DNA of 64,000 nucleotides from Sphingomonas arenae (GCF_016924655.1 NZ_JAFFJU010000002.1:682001-746000); one strand, 5' to 3'. Positions 6,883-14,592 are shown, counted from the stretch's first letter. Translations and numbers: made by a program. The notes: a model not told the origin generated them from the letters alone.

Positions 6883-8004
6883 TCAGGCGAACTTCAGCAG
6901 CTTGATGGCTTCCGAGTTCACGACCTGGCCGCCAACCCGCTTCGTCGCGTAGAAGTAGACGTACGGCTTGCGGGTATAAGGATCGCGCAGGATGCTGGTC
7001 TCGCCGCGCTCCGCGATGATGTAGCCGGCCTTGAAGTTGCCGAAGGCGATCGACAGGCTGTTCGCACCGATGTCCGGCATGTCCTCGGCCTCGACCACCG
7101 GATAGCCGAGCAAAGTCGATGGCTGTCCCGCCGCCAGCCCCGGCTGCCAGATGAAGGCCCCATCGGCCGTCTTCATCTTGCGCACCGCGGCCGCAGTCGC
7201 CGAGTTCATCACGAACACGGCGCCCTGGCGGTACGGCTGCCGCAGCGACTGTACCAGGTCCACCAGCTTGTCCTGCGGGTTGGTCGCCGGGAACGCGCCC
7301 GCCACGCCCGTGCCGATCGCCTGCAGCGTGCCCATCGGCCGAGCGCCGTCCGCCGTCGCGGCGTTCGGCGACGACAGGAAGCCTAGCGGCTGGTTGGTGC
7401 CCGTCCCCTTCACGAACGCCGCGCCTTCGGCCCGGGCGAACTCGGTCGCGATCTCGTTCGCCAGCCAGTCCTCGACGTCGAACATCCCGTCGTCCAGCAT
7501 GTGCTGCGAAGCCGCGGGATTGGCGTAGAGCTCGCCGCTGGCAGGCACGATCTCCGTGAAGCTCGGCGTGCCCGTCTCCGGCCGCGTCGCCTCCAGCCCG
7601 ACCCAGCCCGACGGCGCACCGCCGGTCGTGATCAGCTTGCGATAGTTGCTGCTGCCGACCCGCACCACGTTGGCGATGGCGCGAATGGGCGAGATCGCCA
7701 CCAGCGCCCGGTCGATCCGCTCATCGATTTCGCGCGGAATGGCGAAGCCACCCGCTCCCACCGTCGCATTGTCGAGCGACTTGGCTTCCAGCCCGCTCTC
7801 GATCCCCCGGCGCAGGAAGCGCTCCACGAACGCGCTCGTCTCCGCCGACTTCACGCCGTCCAGCACCGGCCGCGCACCGGCGATCATGCCCTCCGCGACC
7901 CGCGATTTGAGCAGTTCCAGTTCCTCGCGCAGGGACATGCCCGGCGCCTCATTCTCCAGCGCGTCGAACGACTGCTCGAGCGCATCCGCCTTCACTTCCA
8001 CCAT
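6883..8004 (-). CDS. HK97-type major capsid protein (GTA g5-like)
   Basis: 373 residues. Residues 1-75 are a charged helical delta/scaffold domain. Residues 74-84 read AKSLDNATVGA, and K75/S76 is the likely protease cut by analogy with HK97, which cuts in a similar K-S-L context. The rest has the HK97 fold landmarks (GGFAIPREIDERIDRALVAI, ANVVRVGSSNYRKL, FVKGTGTNQPLGFL, VFVMNSATAAAVRKM, ILRDPYTRKPYVYFYATKRV). The mature shell protein would be about 300 residues. The upstream neighbour is the matching protease gene, about 80 bp away. Length and domain order are normal for GTA and small HK97-like phages. Confidence 0.93.
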   Translation of the reverse strand: MVEVKADALEQSFDALENEAPGMSLREELELLKSRVAEGMIAGARPVLDGVKSAETSAFVERFLRRGIESGLEAKSLDNATVGAGGFAIPREIDERIDRALVAISPIRAIANVVRVGSSNYRKLITTGGAPSGWVGLEATRPETGTPSFTEIVPASGELYANPAASQHMLDDGMFDVEDWLANEIATEFARAEGAAFVKGTGTNQPLGFLSSPNAATADGARPMGTLQAIGTGVAGAFPATNPQDKLVDLVQSLRQPYRQGAVFVMNSATAAAVRKMKTADGAFIWQPGLAAGQPSTLLGYPVVEAEDMPDIGANSLSIAFGNFKAGYIIAERGETSILRDPYTRKPYVYFYATKRVGGQVVNSEAIKLLKFA

Positions 8005-8086
8005 TCACCACTCCCTTGATTGACGGCACAGCGCCGCCTCGACCCCGGCCTCAGACCGGAGCCCCAAGCTCCAACTTGTCTCCTGT

Positions 8087-8500
8087 TCAGCCCTCGACCG
8101 CGTGGACCCGCGCCAGCGGCTGCATTGGATTGGCCACGACACTGACCTCGATCAGGTCCAGGTCCATGAGCTCGCGCACGCCGTCCCGCCGTGCAGACCG
8201 CCGCACGCGGTATCCGAAGCTCAATCCATCCACCGCACGGCCGCGCACCATGGAAGCGATCCACTTCCCTCGCTCGCCGCCGCCCACGCGCCCGATGACC
8301 CGCAGCCCACGTCCGTCCTCGACGATCTTCTCGATCGATCCGATCACGGCGCCGGTCTTGTGCTGCCACAGCAGCGGCACCGGCCCGCTCCGCGCCAGCG
8401 ATCGGGCAAACGCTCCGCGCCGCACCACGTCACCGCCATTGTCCACCCGGTCGAACACCGCCGCATAGCCGGCGAAGCGGACCGTCCGCTCACGAGCCAT
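8087..8500 (-). CDS. HK97 family prohead protease (GTA g4-like)
   Basis: 137 residues. VRFAGYAAVFDRVDNGGDVV followed by RRGAF is the conserved N-terminal strand of the family. The likely catalytic residues are His47 (PLLWQHKTG) and Ser94 (VDGLSFGYRV), spaced as in HK97 gp4. It digests the capsid scaffold domain during maturation. The ATG at 8500 overlaps the end of the preceding small membrane protein gene by 11 bp. The protein is shorter than HK97 gp4 but usual for GTA-type proteases. Confidence 0.9.
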   Translation of the reverse strand: MARERTVRFAGYAAVFDRVDNGGDVVRRGAFARSLARSGPVPLLWQHKTGAVIGSIEKIVEDGRGLRVIGRVGGGERGKWIASMVRGRAVDGLSFGYRVRRSARRDGVRELMDLDLIEVSVVANPMQPLARVHAVEG

Positions 8501-8813
8501 GGATCAGGCCCGTCAGGTCCAGCTTTACCGCCATCCCGATCAGCACCGATGCCAGCGCCACGCGCAGGATCCAGCTCAGCACCGCCTGCCACGCACTTCG
8601 CTTGGCATCTCGCCACGCGCCGAGCAGCTCGCGCAGCTCGTCCATGTCCCGCCGCGCCCGGTCGTCGTCGAGCCCCAGGCTCGCAAGCGCCCGCTGGGCG
8701 CCCGTTTCGCTGGCCTCTTCCACCAGCGCCCGCAGCGTCACAATGTCGACCACGCGTCCGTCCGCCTGCGCCATCAGCTGCGTCAGCAGCTTGTCACCCG
8801 GAACCGACGTCAT
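8490..8813 (-). CDS. DUF6127-like small membrane protein (GTA g3.5-like)
   Basis: 107 residues from the ATG at 8813, which overlaps the portal stop (ATGA). The body is helical and acidic (LRALVEEASETGAQRALASL, then DDDRARRDMDELRELLGAWR) and ends in one hydrophobic segment (about residues 80-100, VLSWILRVALASVLIGMAV). This matches my memory of the DUF6127 proteins that sit between portal and protease in GTA clusters (g3.5). Function is unknown; one membrane helix suggests attachment of assembling heads or a regulatory role. Confidence 0.7.
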   Translation of the reverse strand: MTSVPGDKLLTQLMAQADGRVVDIVTLRALVEEASETGAQRALASLGLDDDRARRDMDELRELLGAWRDAKRSAWQAVLSWILRVALASVLIGMAVKLDLTGLIHGS

Positions 8814-9919
8814 CGCTCCTGCTCCTTTCGATAGCCGAGCAACTCGCGTTTCTCCGCGTCGCTCAGGAAGTTCGCCGCCCCGACCTGCTGCCAGAGCCGC
8901 TCGCGGTCCTCCGCCAGCTCGCTCAGCTGGTCGACGTCCGCGCCAAGCTTCACCTTCCCGAACCAGGTCGACAGCCCCGCTCCGATCCCGTCCAGAATGC
9001 GCTGCGTCAGCGGCAGCACCGTCTGCCGGTACAGCGCCCGCCCCGCTTCCCGCATGTTCGCATAAGCCGTATCCCCGGGCAGCCCGAGCAGCGCGGGGGG
9101 CACGCCGAAGGCCAGCGCGATGTCCCGCGCCGCAGCCTCCTTCAACGCCACGAAGTCCATGTCCGCCGGCGTCAGGCTCATCGCCTGCCACTTCAGCCCG
9201 CCTTCCAGCAGCAGCGGCCGCCCTGCATTGTCCGACCCGGAGAACTGCCGCTCCAGTTCGTCCCGCAAGCGCCCGAACTGGTCGCTGCTCAGCATGGACC
9301 CGTCCACCGGCTCGTAGACCAGCGCTCCCGACGGCCGTGCGGCATTGTCCAGCAGCGCCTTGTTCCACCGCGTCGCCCGATTGTGCACCGCCGCCGACGC
9401 GATCGCTGCATCCATGCAGCCGAGCCCCAGATGGTCGTCGGTCGGATTGAGGGACTTGAGGTGAATGACCTGCGCCCGCCCCAGCGCGTCGCGTGCCGCG
9501 ATCTGCATCGCGCGGCTTTTCACCTTGTAGCTGTACGCCGCCGGCCAGCCCCGCTGGTCCAGTTCCAGGCTGACCCGCTCCGGCCGCAGCGGGAAGAGCT
9601 CGTGCACCCCGCCGTCCCGCCCCACGACGCACTGCAGGAACGCGTTGCCATGCAGCAGCAACTGCGCGGCCACCGTCTCCATCAGCCCGGCACGGCCGAC
9701 GAGGTCCGCAACCTGGTCCTTGCCTTCCAGCGCATAGACCGGCAGCGCTCCCACTGCGCCCGCCACCATCCGCACCGCCCGTTGGCCAACGGGATTGTTG
9801 ACGTAAACTTCGCTCAGCCGCGCGCCATAGCTCCGGGGCACCGCCTCCACCTCACCCGACAGCCACAGCGGCACCGCAGGCCGCGGAGCCTCCGCCGCCT
9901 TTCGCCCGAACCAACCCAT
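8810..9919 (-). CDS. HK97-type portal protein (GTA g3-like)
   Basis: 369 residues from the ATG at 9919 (MGWFGRKAAEAPRPAVPLWL), with GGAGGGG eight bases upstream; the frame stays open further upstream without a better start. Landmarks of the HK97 portal family are VYVNNPVGQRAVRMVAGAVG, LLLHGNAFLQCVVGRDGGVH, PTDDHLGLGCMDAAI, and the C-terminal clip/wing region AFGVPPALLGLPGDTAYANM, where the ring is built. It is the first structural gene of the module in this window. Normally a large terminase gene precedes it; here rpsF is the next gene upstream. Confidence 0.92.
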   Translation of the reverse strand: MGWFGRKAAEAPRPAVPLWLSGEVEAVPRSYGARLSEVYVNNPVGQRAVRMVAGAVGALPVYALEGKDQVADLVGRAGLMETVAAQLLLHGNAFLQCVVGRDGGVHELFPLRPERVSLELDQRGWPAAYSYKVKSRAMQIAARDALGRAQVIHLKSLNPTDDHLGLGCMDAAIASAAVHNRATRWNKALLDNAARPSGALVYEPVDGSMLSSDQFGRLRDELERQFSGSDNAGRPLLLEGGLKWQAMSLTPADMDFVALKEAAARDIALAFGVPPALLGLPGDTAYANMREAGRALYRQTVLPLTQRILDGIGAGLSTWFGKVKLGADVDQLSELAEDRERLWQQVGAANFLSDAEKRELLGYRKEQER

Positions 9920-9944
9920 GCTTGGATCCCCTCCGCTCCGGGCA

Positions 9945-9981
9945 ACAAAAAAGCGGGCCGCACCGCAGTGCTCCCGCTTGC
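9945..9981 (-). terminator. Intrinsic terminator upstream of the portal gene
   Basis: On the minus strand the arms AAGCGGG (9979-9973) and CCCGCTT (9957-9951) enclose a second stem (GCAC/GTGC) and are followed at once by a run of six T. It lies about 30 bp before the portal start and would stop transcripts coming from the right. It may be the remnant end of a lost upstream gene or an attenuator in the module's leader. Confidence 0.7.
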
Positions 9982-10085
9982 CGCCGAGGCCCTCAGCCCC
10001 GATTCGCCCAATATCCACTTATGTGCCCGAACAGCGTGACGATGTCAACGCTTTTCTCTCCTATCTGGTTATATCTCTCTTTCGG

Positions 10086-10160
10086 TCACCCTGAGCAGCT
10101 GCCGCAGGCAGCGTATCGAAGGGCACGGCAGCAGCTTCCAAAGCATGTCGAAGGGCTGGC
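10086..10160. repeat. Degenerate intergenic palindromic repeat
   Basis: Contains CACCCTGAGCAGCTGCC and two copies of TCGAAGGGC/TCGAAGGGCT, resembling the 'CCTGAGC...TCGAAGG' repeat family seen at 17790 and 58498 but with decayed arms. The rest of 10020-10311 shows only the hairpin noted separately. Confidence 0.5.
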
Positions 10161-10230
10161 CCGAACACCTTGCATTCCCCACCCACTTCCGTCATAGGCG
10201 CCCGCATCCGGGGTCAGGCGGCTCGCCTAG

Positions 10231-10262
10231 CCCCGGCTTTGCATTGGAAGACAGCCGGAGGG
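10231..10262 (+). promoter_or_regulatory. Possible hairpin in the rpsF leader
   Basis: CCGGCT (10233-10238) and AGCCGG (10253-10258) form a 6-bp stem, extended by CC/GG around a bulged A. It lies about 50 bp upstream of rpsF. S6 operons in bacteria are often controlled by a leader structure that binds S6:S18, but I cannot show that this hairpin carries that binding site. Confidence 0.3.
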
Positions 10263-10311
10263 GCGTCCGCATGGGGCGGCGTCAGCGATCGGCCAACAGA
10301 TGAGAAAACGC

Positions 10312-10731
10312 ATGCCGCTGTACGAGCATGTTTTCCTCGCGCGTCAGGACTTGGCCCAGGCCCAGGTCGATGCGCTGGCGGAAAACGCGGCGACGATCAT
10401 CACCGAGAACGGTGGGACGATCGCCAAGACCGAGACTTGGGGCCTTCGCAGCCTCGCTTACCGCATCGCCAAGAACCGCAAGGCGCATTACGTGCTGATG
10501 GACATCGACGCCCCCGCGGCGGCCATGGCCGAGCTCGAGCGTCAGAGCGGCATCAACGAAGACATCATCCGCTTCATGACCATCCGCGTGGAAGATCACG
10601 AAAAGGGTCCGTCGGCGATGATGCGCCGTTCCGAGCGTGACCGCGAGCGCGGCCCGCGTGGCGACCGCCCGGATCGTGGTGACCGCCCCGACCGCGCCGA
10701 GCGCGCGCCCCGCGAAGACGTGGAGGCTTAA
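10312..10731 (+). CDS. rpsF: 30S ribosomal protein S6
   Basis: 139 residues from the ATG at 10312 ([20 protein letters not shown]); an in-frame ATG 12 bases earlier gives a less typical N-terminus. [19 protein letters not shown] and [12 protein letters not shown] are the conserved S6 core. After about residue 105 the protein has a disordered charged tail with repeated GDRPDR units, an extension common in alphaproteobacteria. S6 pairs with S18 on the platform of the 30S subunit. It is first in the rpsF-rpsR-rplI operon. Confidence 0.96.
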   Translation: MPLYEHVFLARQDLAQAQVDALAENAATIITENGGTIAKTETWGLRSLAYRIAKNRKAHYVLMDIDAPAAAMAELERQSGINEDIIRFMTIRVEDHEKGPSAMMRRSERDRERGPRGDRPDRGDRPDRAERAPREDVEA

Positions 10732-10734
10732 CCC

Positions 10735-10959
10735 ATGGCCCGTGCATTCTTCCGCCGTCGCAAGTCCTGCCCCTTCTCGGGCAAGGACGCCCCCGCGATC
10801 GATTACAAGGACGTCCGTCTGCTTCAGGGCTTCGTGTCCGAGCGTGGCAAGATCGTCCCCAGCCGCATCACCGCGGTATCCACCAAGAAGCAGCGCGAGC
10901 TGGCCAAGGCGATCAAGCGCGCCCGCCACATCGGCCTGCTTCCTTATGTCGTGAAGTAA
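10735..10959 (+). CDS. rpsR: 30S ribosomal protein S18
   Basis: 74 residues, full length for the family. [20 protein letters not shown] is the conserved N-terminal part, and [20 protein letters not shown] followed by [11 protein letters not shown] is the C-terminal core. It starts 3 bp after the rpsF stop, so the two are co-translated. S18 binds S6 and 16S rRNA on the small-subunit platform. Confidence 0.98.
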   Translation: MARAFFRRRKSCPFSGKDAPAIDYKDVRLLQGFVSERGKIVPSRITAVSTKKQRELAKAIKRARHIGLLPYVVK

Positions 10960-10972
10960 GGAGCACTTCGAA

Positions 10973-11581
10973 ATGGAAGTTATCCTGCTGGAGCGCGTCG
11001 AGAAGCTGGGCGGCATCGGTGATGTCGTGACCGTCAAGAACGGTTTCGCCCGCAACTACCTTCTCCCGCGCAAGAAGGCGCTCCGCGCCAACGAAGCCAA
11101 CCGCAAGGTCTTCGAAGCCAACCGCGCTCGCATCGAGTCCGAGAACGCTGAGCTTCGCTCGGCCGCCGAGGCCTCGTCCAAGGGCGTCGACGGCAAGACC
11201 GTGCAGCTCATCCGCCAAGCATCCAACACCGGCCAGCTCTACGGCTCGGTTTCGGCCCGCGACATCGTCGATGCGCTGGACGCCGAGGGCGCCAAAGTGA
11301 CCAAGAGCCAGGTGGTTCTCGACCGCCCGATCAAGTCGATCGGCATGCACGAGATCCGCATTGCGCTTCACCCGGAAGTGGCCGTGACCGTCAAGGTCAA
11401 CGTCGCCCGCTCGCCGGAAGAGGCCGACCTGCAGGCTCAGGGCATCGACGTCATGGCCCAGATGTTCGAGCGTGATAACGCCGGCTTCACCGAGGACTAT
11501 GATCCGAACGCCGAGCCGGGCGCCACCGCGACGACCGGCGACGAAGCCGCTCCGGCCGAAGGCGACACCGCCGAGGCTTGA
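10973..11581 (+). CDS. rplI: 50S ribosomal protein L9
   Basis: 202 residues. The N-terminal domain (MEVILLERVEKLGGIGDVVT, then VKNGFARNYLLPRKKAL) binds 23S rRNA and is joined by a long helix to the C-terminal domain (HPEVAVTVKVNVARSPEEAD). A further acidic, Ala-rich tail of about 30 residues follows, as in many alphaproteobacteria, making it longer than the 149 residues of E. coli. It is last in the operon and is followed by a clear terminator. Confidence 0.97.
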   Translation: MEVILLERVEKLGGIGDVVTVKNGFARNYLLPRKKALRANEANRKVFEANRARIESENAELRSAAEASSKGVDGKTVQLIRQASNTGQLYGSVSARDIVDALDAEGAKVTKSQVVLDRPIKSIGMHEIRIALHPEVAVTVKVNVARSPEEADLQAQGIDVMAQMFERDNAGFTEDYDPNAEPGATATTGDEAAPAEGDTAEA

Positions 11582-11605
11582 ACTGCTACGGCATTTGGAC
11601 CGTAA

Positions 11606-11640
11606 GAGGGCCGCCGGTTCACTCCGGCGGCCCTTTTCGT
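11606..11640 (+). terminator. Rho-independent terminator of the rpsF-rpsR-rplI operon
   Basis: GGGCCGCCGG (11608-11617) and CCGGCGGCCC (11624-11633) form a perfect 10-bp stem with a 6-base loop, followed by TTTTCGTTT. Confidence 0.92.
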
Positions 11641-11675
11641 TTGGGCGCACGGCCTTCCGCTCATCGCATGTGCCC

Positions 11676-11701
11676 GGAACGGAGCGGCCCCACCCCTTGT
11701 T
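11676..11701 (+). promoter_or_regulatory. EcfG-type promoter candidate for the Gln-rich protein gene
   Basis: GGAAC at 11676-11680, a 17-base spacer, then TGTT at 11698-11701. The general stress sigma factor EcfG of alphaproteobacteria recognises GGAAC-N16/17-CGTT; one base of the -10 differs. It lies 40 bp before the start codon of the gene at 11741. Confidence 0.5.
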
Positions 11702-11740
11702 CTTCCCGAAGGAGCTTGAACGACCTGAGGAGGAGACACC

Positions 11741-12322
11741 ATGAACCAGGACAACAACCAGACCGGTCAGCAGGGCTACGGCCGCGACCAGGAAACCGAC
11801 CAGCAGAACCAGCAGCCGCAAGGGCAGCAGCAGCAACAGGCGCAGGGTTCGCAGCAGAATGCTCAGCCGATTGGCGGCAACGACAGCAGCACCGGCTCGG
11901 GCACGGCCATGACCTCCGGCAGCAGCACTGGCGAATTCTCGACCGGTCAGGCCAGCTACGGCAACAGCGGCGAGGGCGAGACCATGACACAGAGCCAGAA
12001 CAGCTCGGACATGGGTCAGCAAGCCGACATGGGCCAGTCAAACAGTCAGCATGCGACCGGCGAAGGCATGCCGCTGGGAAGCGCTGGCGGCGGCTATGGC
12101 GGGTCGGGCAAGACACAGTCCGGGCGCCAGAGTGGCAGCGGCTTCGTCGGTTCGTCCTCGACCGACAGCGGCGAATATCTTCAGTCCAGCAGCGGCGACC
12201 AGAGCTTTGCCGAACAGGGCCAGGGCGCCATGGACGATGACGCCGATGACGGCGGCACGACCGACATCGAAACGGAGCGCAGTCAGGGCCGCGAGAACGA
12301 TATCGAAGGGAGCTCGCTCTAA
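11741..12322 (+). CDS. Disordered Gln/Gly/Ser-rich hydrophilic protein
   Basis: 193 residues from an ATG with GAGGAGGAG five bases upstream. The composition is extreme: long Q/N/G/S tracts (QQPQGQQQQQAQGSQQNAQP), no hydrophobic core and no Cys. The C-terminal 40 residues are acidic (AMDDDADDGGTTDIE). No signal peptide or membrane segment is seen. No family is recognised; it resembles hydrophilic desiccation- or stress-type proteins only in composition. The EcfG-like motif upstream supports stress induction, and the good ribosome site and in-phase codon bias support that it is translated. Confidence 0.7.
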   Translation: MNQDNNQTGQQGYGRDQETDQQNQQPQGQQQQQAQGSQQNAQPIGGNDSSTGSGTAMTSGSSTGEFSTGQASYGNSGEGETMTQSQNSSDMGQQADMGQSNSQHATGEGMPLGSAGGGYGGSGKTQSGRQSGSGFVGSSSTDSGEYLQSSSGDQSFAEQGQGAMDDDADDGGTTDIETERSQGRENDIEGSSL

Positions 12323-12366
12323 CTTGAACCAGGCGGTCGGCGCTGCGCCTCACCGCGCTGCGCCGA

Positions 12367-13017
12367 TCACGCCGCCTTGGCGCGCTCCAGGAAGGCGCGC
12401 TCCCGGGCGATCAATGGGGCGAAGGATGGTCGCGAGTGAATCCGCTCCGCAAACGCGGCGACCCGAGGATAACGCTCCGGATCGATCGCCACTTGCATAT
12501 GTCCGAAGTTCACGAGCGGACTCGCCACGGCGATGTCCGCAAGCGTCAGGCGATCTGCGACCAGGAAGCCCGCGGCGGGAACGACCCGTTCAAGATAGTC
12601 CAGGATTGGCGGAAGCTCATGCTGCTCCGCCTTGTCCGCCAGCTGCAGGTCGCCGTCCCGCTTCAGGAACAGCGGCGCGACAACACGATTGAAGAACATC
12701 TTCGCGCCGCAACCCATGAGGATTGTATCGGCGAACTCCTCGAACCAGATCACCCTGCCGCGCGCCCGCGGGTCAGCAGGGATCATGGCCGGATCCGGGT
12801 GAAGCGCTTCCAGATAGTGGATGATCGCACTGGAGTCCGCCAGGCCGAAGTCCCCGTCGACGAGGGCCGGCATCTTCCCGAACGGGCTTGCGGCGCGGAA
12901 CTCCGGATTGGTGTCGCCCACTCCGACCGGCCGCGACTCCAGCTCGATCCCCTTCTCGCTCGCAAACGCCAGGACCTTGCGCACGAACGGCGACATGGAA
13001 GAACCGTAGAGGATCAT
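12367..13017 (-). CDS. Glutathione S-transferase family protein
   Basis: 216 residues. The N-terminal thioredoxin-like domain (MILYGSSMSPFVRKVLAFAS, then PFGKMPALVDGDFGLADSSA, where P-A-L-V and the D/E-S glutathione-binding turn are seen) is followed by an all-helical C-terminal domain with the conserved LADIAVASPL segment near residue 160. Substrate unknown. It converges with the Gln-rich protein gene and is monocistronic. Confidence 0.9.
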   Translation of the reverse strand: MILYGSSMSPFVRKVLAFASEKGIELESRPVGVGDTNPEFRAASPFGKMPALVDGDFGLADSSAIIHYLEALHPDPAMIPADPRARGRVIWFEEFADTILMGCGAKMFFNRVVAPLFLKRDGDLQLADKAEQHELPPILDYLERVVPAAGFLVADRLTLADIAVASPLVNFGHMQVAIDPERYPRVAAFAERIHSRPSFAPLIARERAFLERAKAA

Positions 13018-13052
13018 TGCTTACTGCCCCCATCTGAGCGGATTGGGATCTT

Positions 13053-13544
13053 CTAGCGCAAGCGGTAGTAATCGGCGACCCGATCCAGCGCGATGGTCAG
13101 GACCAGCTTTCCCGCCCGCGCCGGCCACCCGAGCGCAGTCTCCGCGTCACGCATTCCCTCGCCCGAGCAGACTACTCGCCACAGGATATCAGACAGGCCA
13201 GGGCCCGCTGCTCCGATTGCTGCATCAAAGCGCTGGCGTGCATGCAGCTGACTCTCGGCGGGTGCCACCGCAGGCGCCGCTCCGCCTCTGCCCCTCGACA
13301 GCGGAGCCGCATCCCACCGCATGGTCACGCGTGGCGCCAGCTGCGCACGCTCCCAGTCCGAGCGAAGCTGCTCACCCGCCTCATATTGCCGCGCGCTGAT
13401 GTGCCCGCGCGACCGAAGCCAACCAAGCGGGGACTCGGTCGCATTAACCGTCACGGAGCGGATCGGCCTTCCAGCCTTGCCCGAGCCCGCCGACGGCTCC
13501 AACGACTGATCCGTAAGCAATCGCCCACCTTCCTGCCGCATCAT
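13053..13544 (-). CDS. DUF6456 domain protein
   Basis: 163 residues from the ATG at 13544 (a second ATG follows at 13541 with better spacing from GGAGGG). The core SPLGWLRSRGHISARQYEAG followed by EQLRSDWERAQLAPRVTMRW is the DUF6456 signature as I remember it from alphaproteobacterial proteins, some of which also carry an HTH. The C-terminal part (LSDILWRVVCSGEGMRDAET, ALGWPARAGKLVLTIALDRV) resembles a helix-turn-helix, so DNA binding is plausible. It is divergent from the XRE-type regulator at 13631 and the two share an 86-bp control region. Confidence 0.72.
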   Translation of the reverse strand: MMRQEGGRLLTDQSLEPSAGSGKAGRPIRSVTVNATESPLGWLRSRGHISARQYEAGEQLRSDWERAQLAPRVTMRWDAAPLSRGRGGAAPAVAPAESQLHARQRFDAAIGAAGPGLSDILWRVVCSGEGMRDAETALGWPARAGKLVLTIALDRVADYYRLR

Positions 13545-13630
13545 CACCCTCCATTTTTGAGTCGAAGGGGGACTTGCCACAACGGCAAAGCTGTAGGACA
13601 GTAGAAAACCGATTTGGTTAGGGGGATGAA

Positions 13631-14194
13631 TTGATCACGCGAATTCGCGAAGTGCGCAAGGCCAAGCGCATGACTTTGGACGACGTTGCCCGCGCCTGCG
13701 AGCCGCCGACCACGGCGCAGACGATCGGCCGGCTGGAGACCGGCACACGCACCGTATCCGTGGGCTGGCTCAACCGGATCGCGAAGGCGCTCGGCGTCGA
13801 CGCCGCCGATCTCGTCGACCATCCGGAGCGGGACGATCTGGAAGTCGTCGCCATTCTCGGCGCTAGCGGACCCACCGCGCCCAAGCGCACGGTCCGCGTC
13901 CTCCCCCCGCGGAACCGCCCCGGGCAGATCGCCATCATGGTCTCCGCAAGCCTCGGCGACTACCGCTCCGGGGACGAGATCTGGTGCGAGCGACTTGCCC
14001 CGGAGGATTTCGCGCGGGCCCTGAACCGTGACGTCCTGGTTCCCCGCCCCGCCGGCCGGTTCCTCTTCGGCCGGCTGATCGGACGTGAAGGCGACAAGCT
14101 CCACCTCCTTCCGCCAGGGGCAGGCATGCGCCAGAGCGTCGTTACGGACCCGCCGTGGCTAGCGATGGCGGTGAAGCTCGTACGTGACCTCTAG
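13631..14194 (+). CDS. XRE-type helix-turn-helix regulator
   Basis: 187 residues from a TTG start with GGGGG five bases upstream. Residues 1-60 are a Cro/C1-type HTH (MITRIREVRKAKRMTLDDVA, QTIGRLETGTRTVSVGWLNR, IAKALGVDAADLV). The C-terminal half (GQIAIMVSASLGDYRSGDEI) resembles the LexA/S24-like sensor domain in layout but I see no clear Ser-Lys pair, so self-cleavage is not indicated. Targets unknown; the shared intergenic region with the DUF6456 gene is a likely operator. TTGCC/GGCAA (13572-13586) is a small dyad there. Confidence 0.82.
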   Translation: MITRIREVRKAKRMTLDDVARACEPPTTAQTIGRLETGTRTVSVGWLNRIAKALGVDAADLVDHPERDDLEVVAILGASGPTAPKRTVRVLPPRNRPGQIAIMVSASLGDYRSGDEIWCERLAPEDFARALNRDVLVPRPAGRFLFGRLIGREGDKLHLLPPGAGMRQSVVTDPPWLAMAVKLVRDL

Positions 14195-14203
14195 TCTCAG
14201 CAG

Positions 14204-14228
14204 GGACCCGAAGAAGCACGAGGTCGTT
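14204..14228 (+). promoter_or_regulatory. EcfG-like promoter candidate for a 34-residue membrane protein
   Basis: GGACC (14204-14208), 16-base spacer, CGTT (14225-14228). It is one base off the GGAAC consensus, with ideal spacing, 27 bp before the start codon at 14255. Confidence 0.4.
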
Positions 14229-14254
14229 CTCCCTGCGAACCGCAGGAAGCACCC

Positions 14255-14359
14255 ATGTTCTTCTTCTTCTCCAACCGGACCGGCTGCCTCGGGTCGCTTG
14301 CGATCACCCTCCTCGGCTCACTGGTTTTGTTAGTGCTGTTCGGCTTCATCCGCCTCTAG
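14255..14359 (+). CDS. Small single-pass membrane protein, 34 residues
   Basis: The frame MFFFFSNRTGCLGSLAITLL continues through a single hydrophobic segment (about residues 12-31) and ends FGFIRL. AGGAAG lies five bases before the ATG. The N-terminus is aromatic with one Arg, and the segment is Leu-rich, as in many membrane micropeptides. No known family is claimed, though short proteins of this look are frequent in sphingomonads. The EcfG-like motif upstream suggests stress expression. Confidence 0.6.
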   Translation: MFFFFSNRTGCLGSLAITLLGSLVLLVLFGFIRL

Positions 14360-14424
14360 CCGGCTGACAGGGAGCGAAACGGACGCCCTGCCGTTTCCAC
14401 TTGGAACAGATTTCGGAGGAAGCC

Positions 14425-14577
14425 TTGACCCGCACGCCCATCAACGACCCAACCCCACGCGCCGCGACCAACGGCGGCGTGCGGCTGGCTGGCACCCTGG
14501 TGATCGCCGCGCTCGTGCTCGCCATCATCCTGCTCGCGCTGGACGTCATCACGTTCGAGCAGCTGGGCTTCTTCTAG
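14425..14577 (+). CDS. Small single-pass membrane protein, 50 residues
   Basis: This opens with TTG at 14425, GGAGGA four bases upstream. The polar N-terminal 20 residues (MTRTPINDPTPRAATNGGVR) are followed by one membrane helix (LAGTLVIAALVLAIILLALD) and a short tail (VITFEQLGFF). It lies 65 bp after the other small membrane protein, so they may share a transcript. No family recognised. Confidence 0.55.
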   Translation: MTRTPINDPTPRAATNGGVRLAGTLVIAALVLAIILLALDVITFEQLGFF

Positions 14578-14592
14578 AACCGGCCCGCGGCC

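Noticed and set aside
1-9919. A complete active prophage
   Set aside because: No integrase, attachment site, repressor, replication, lysis or terminase genes are visible, and the gene order is that of a gene transfer agent.
8102-10039. A 645-residue open frame on the plus strand across the portal-protease genes
   Set aside because: It lies antisense to well-recognised portal, membrane-protein and protease genes and has the Arg/Pro/His-rich composition typical of GC-rich shadows.
14401-14428. A GGAAC motif as an EcfG promoter for the 50-residue membrane protein
   Set aside because: The spacer would run across the ribosome site, and the -10 would sit on the start codon.
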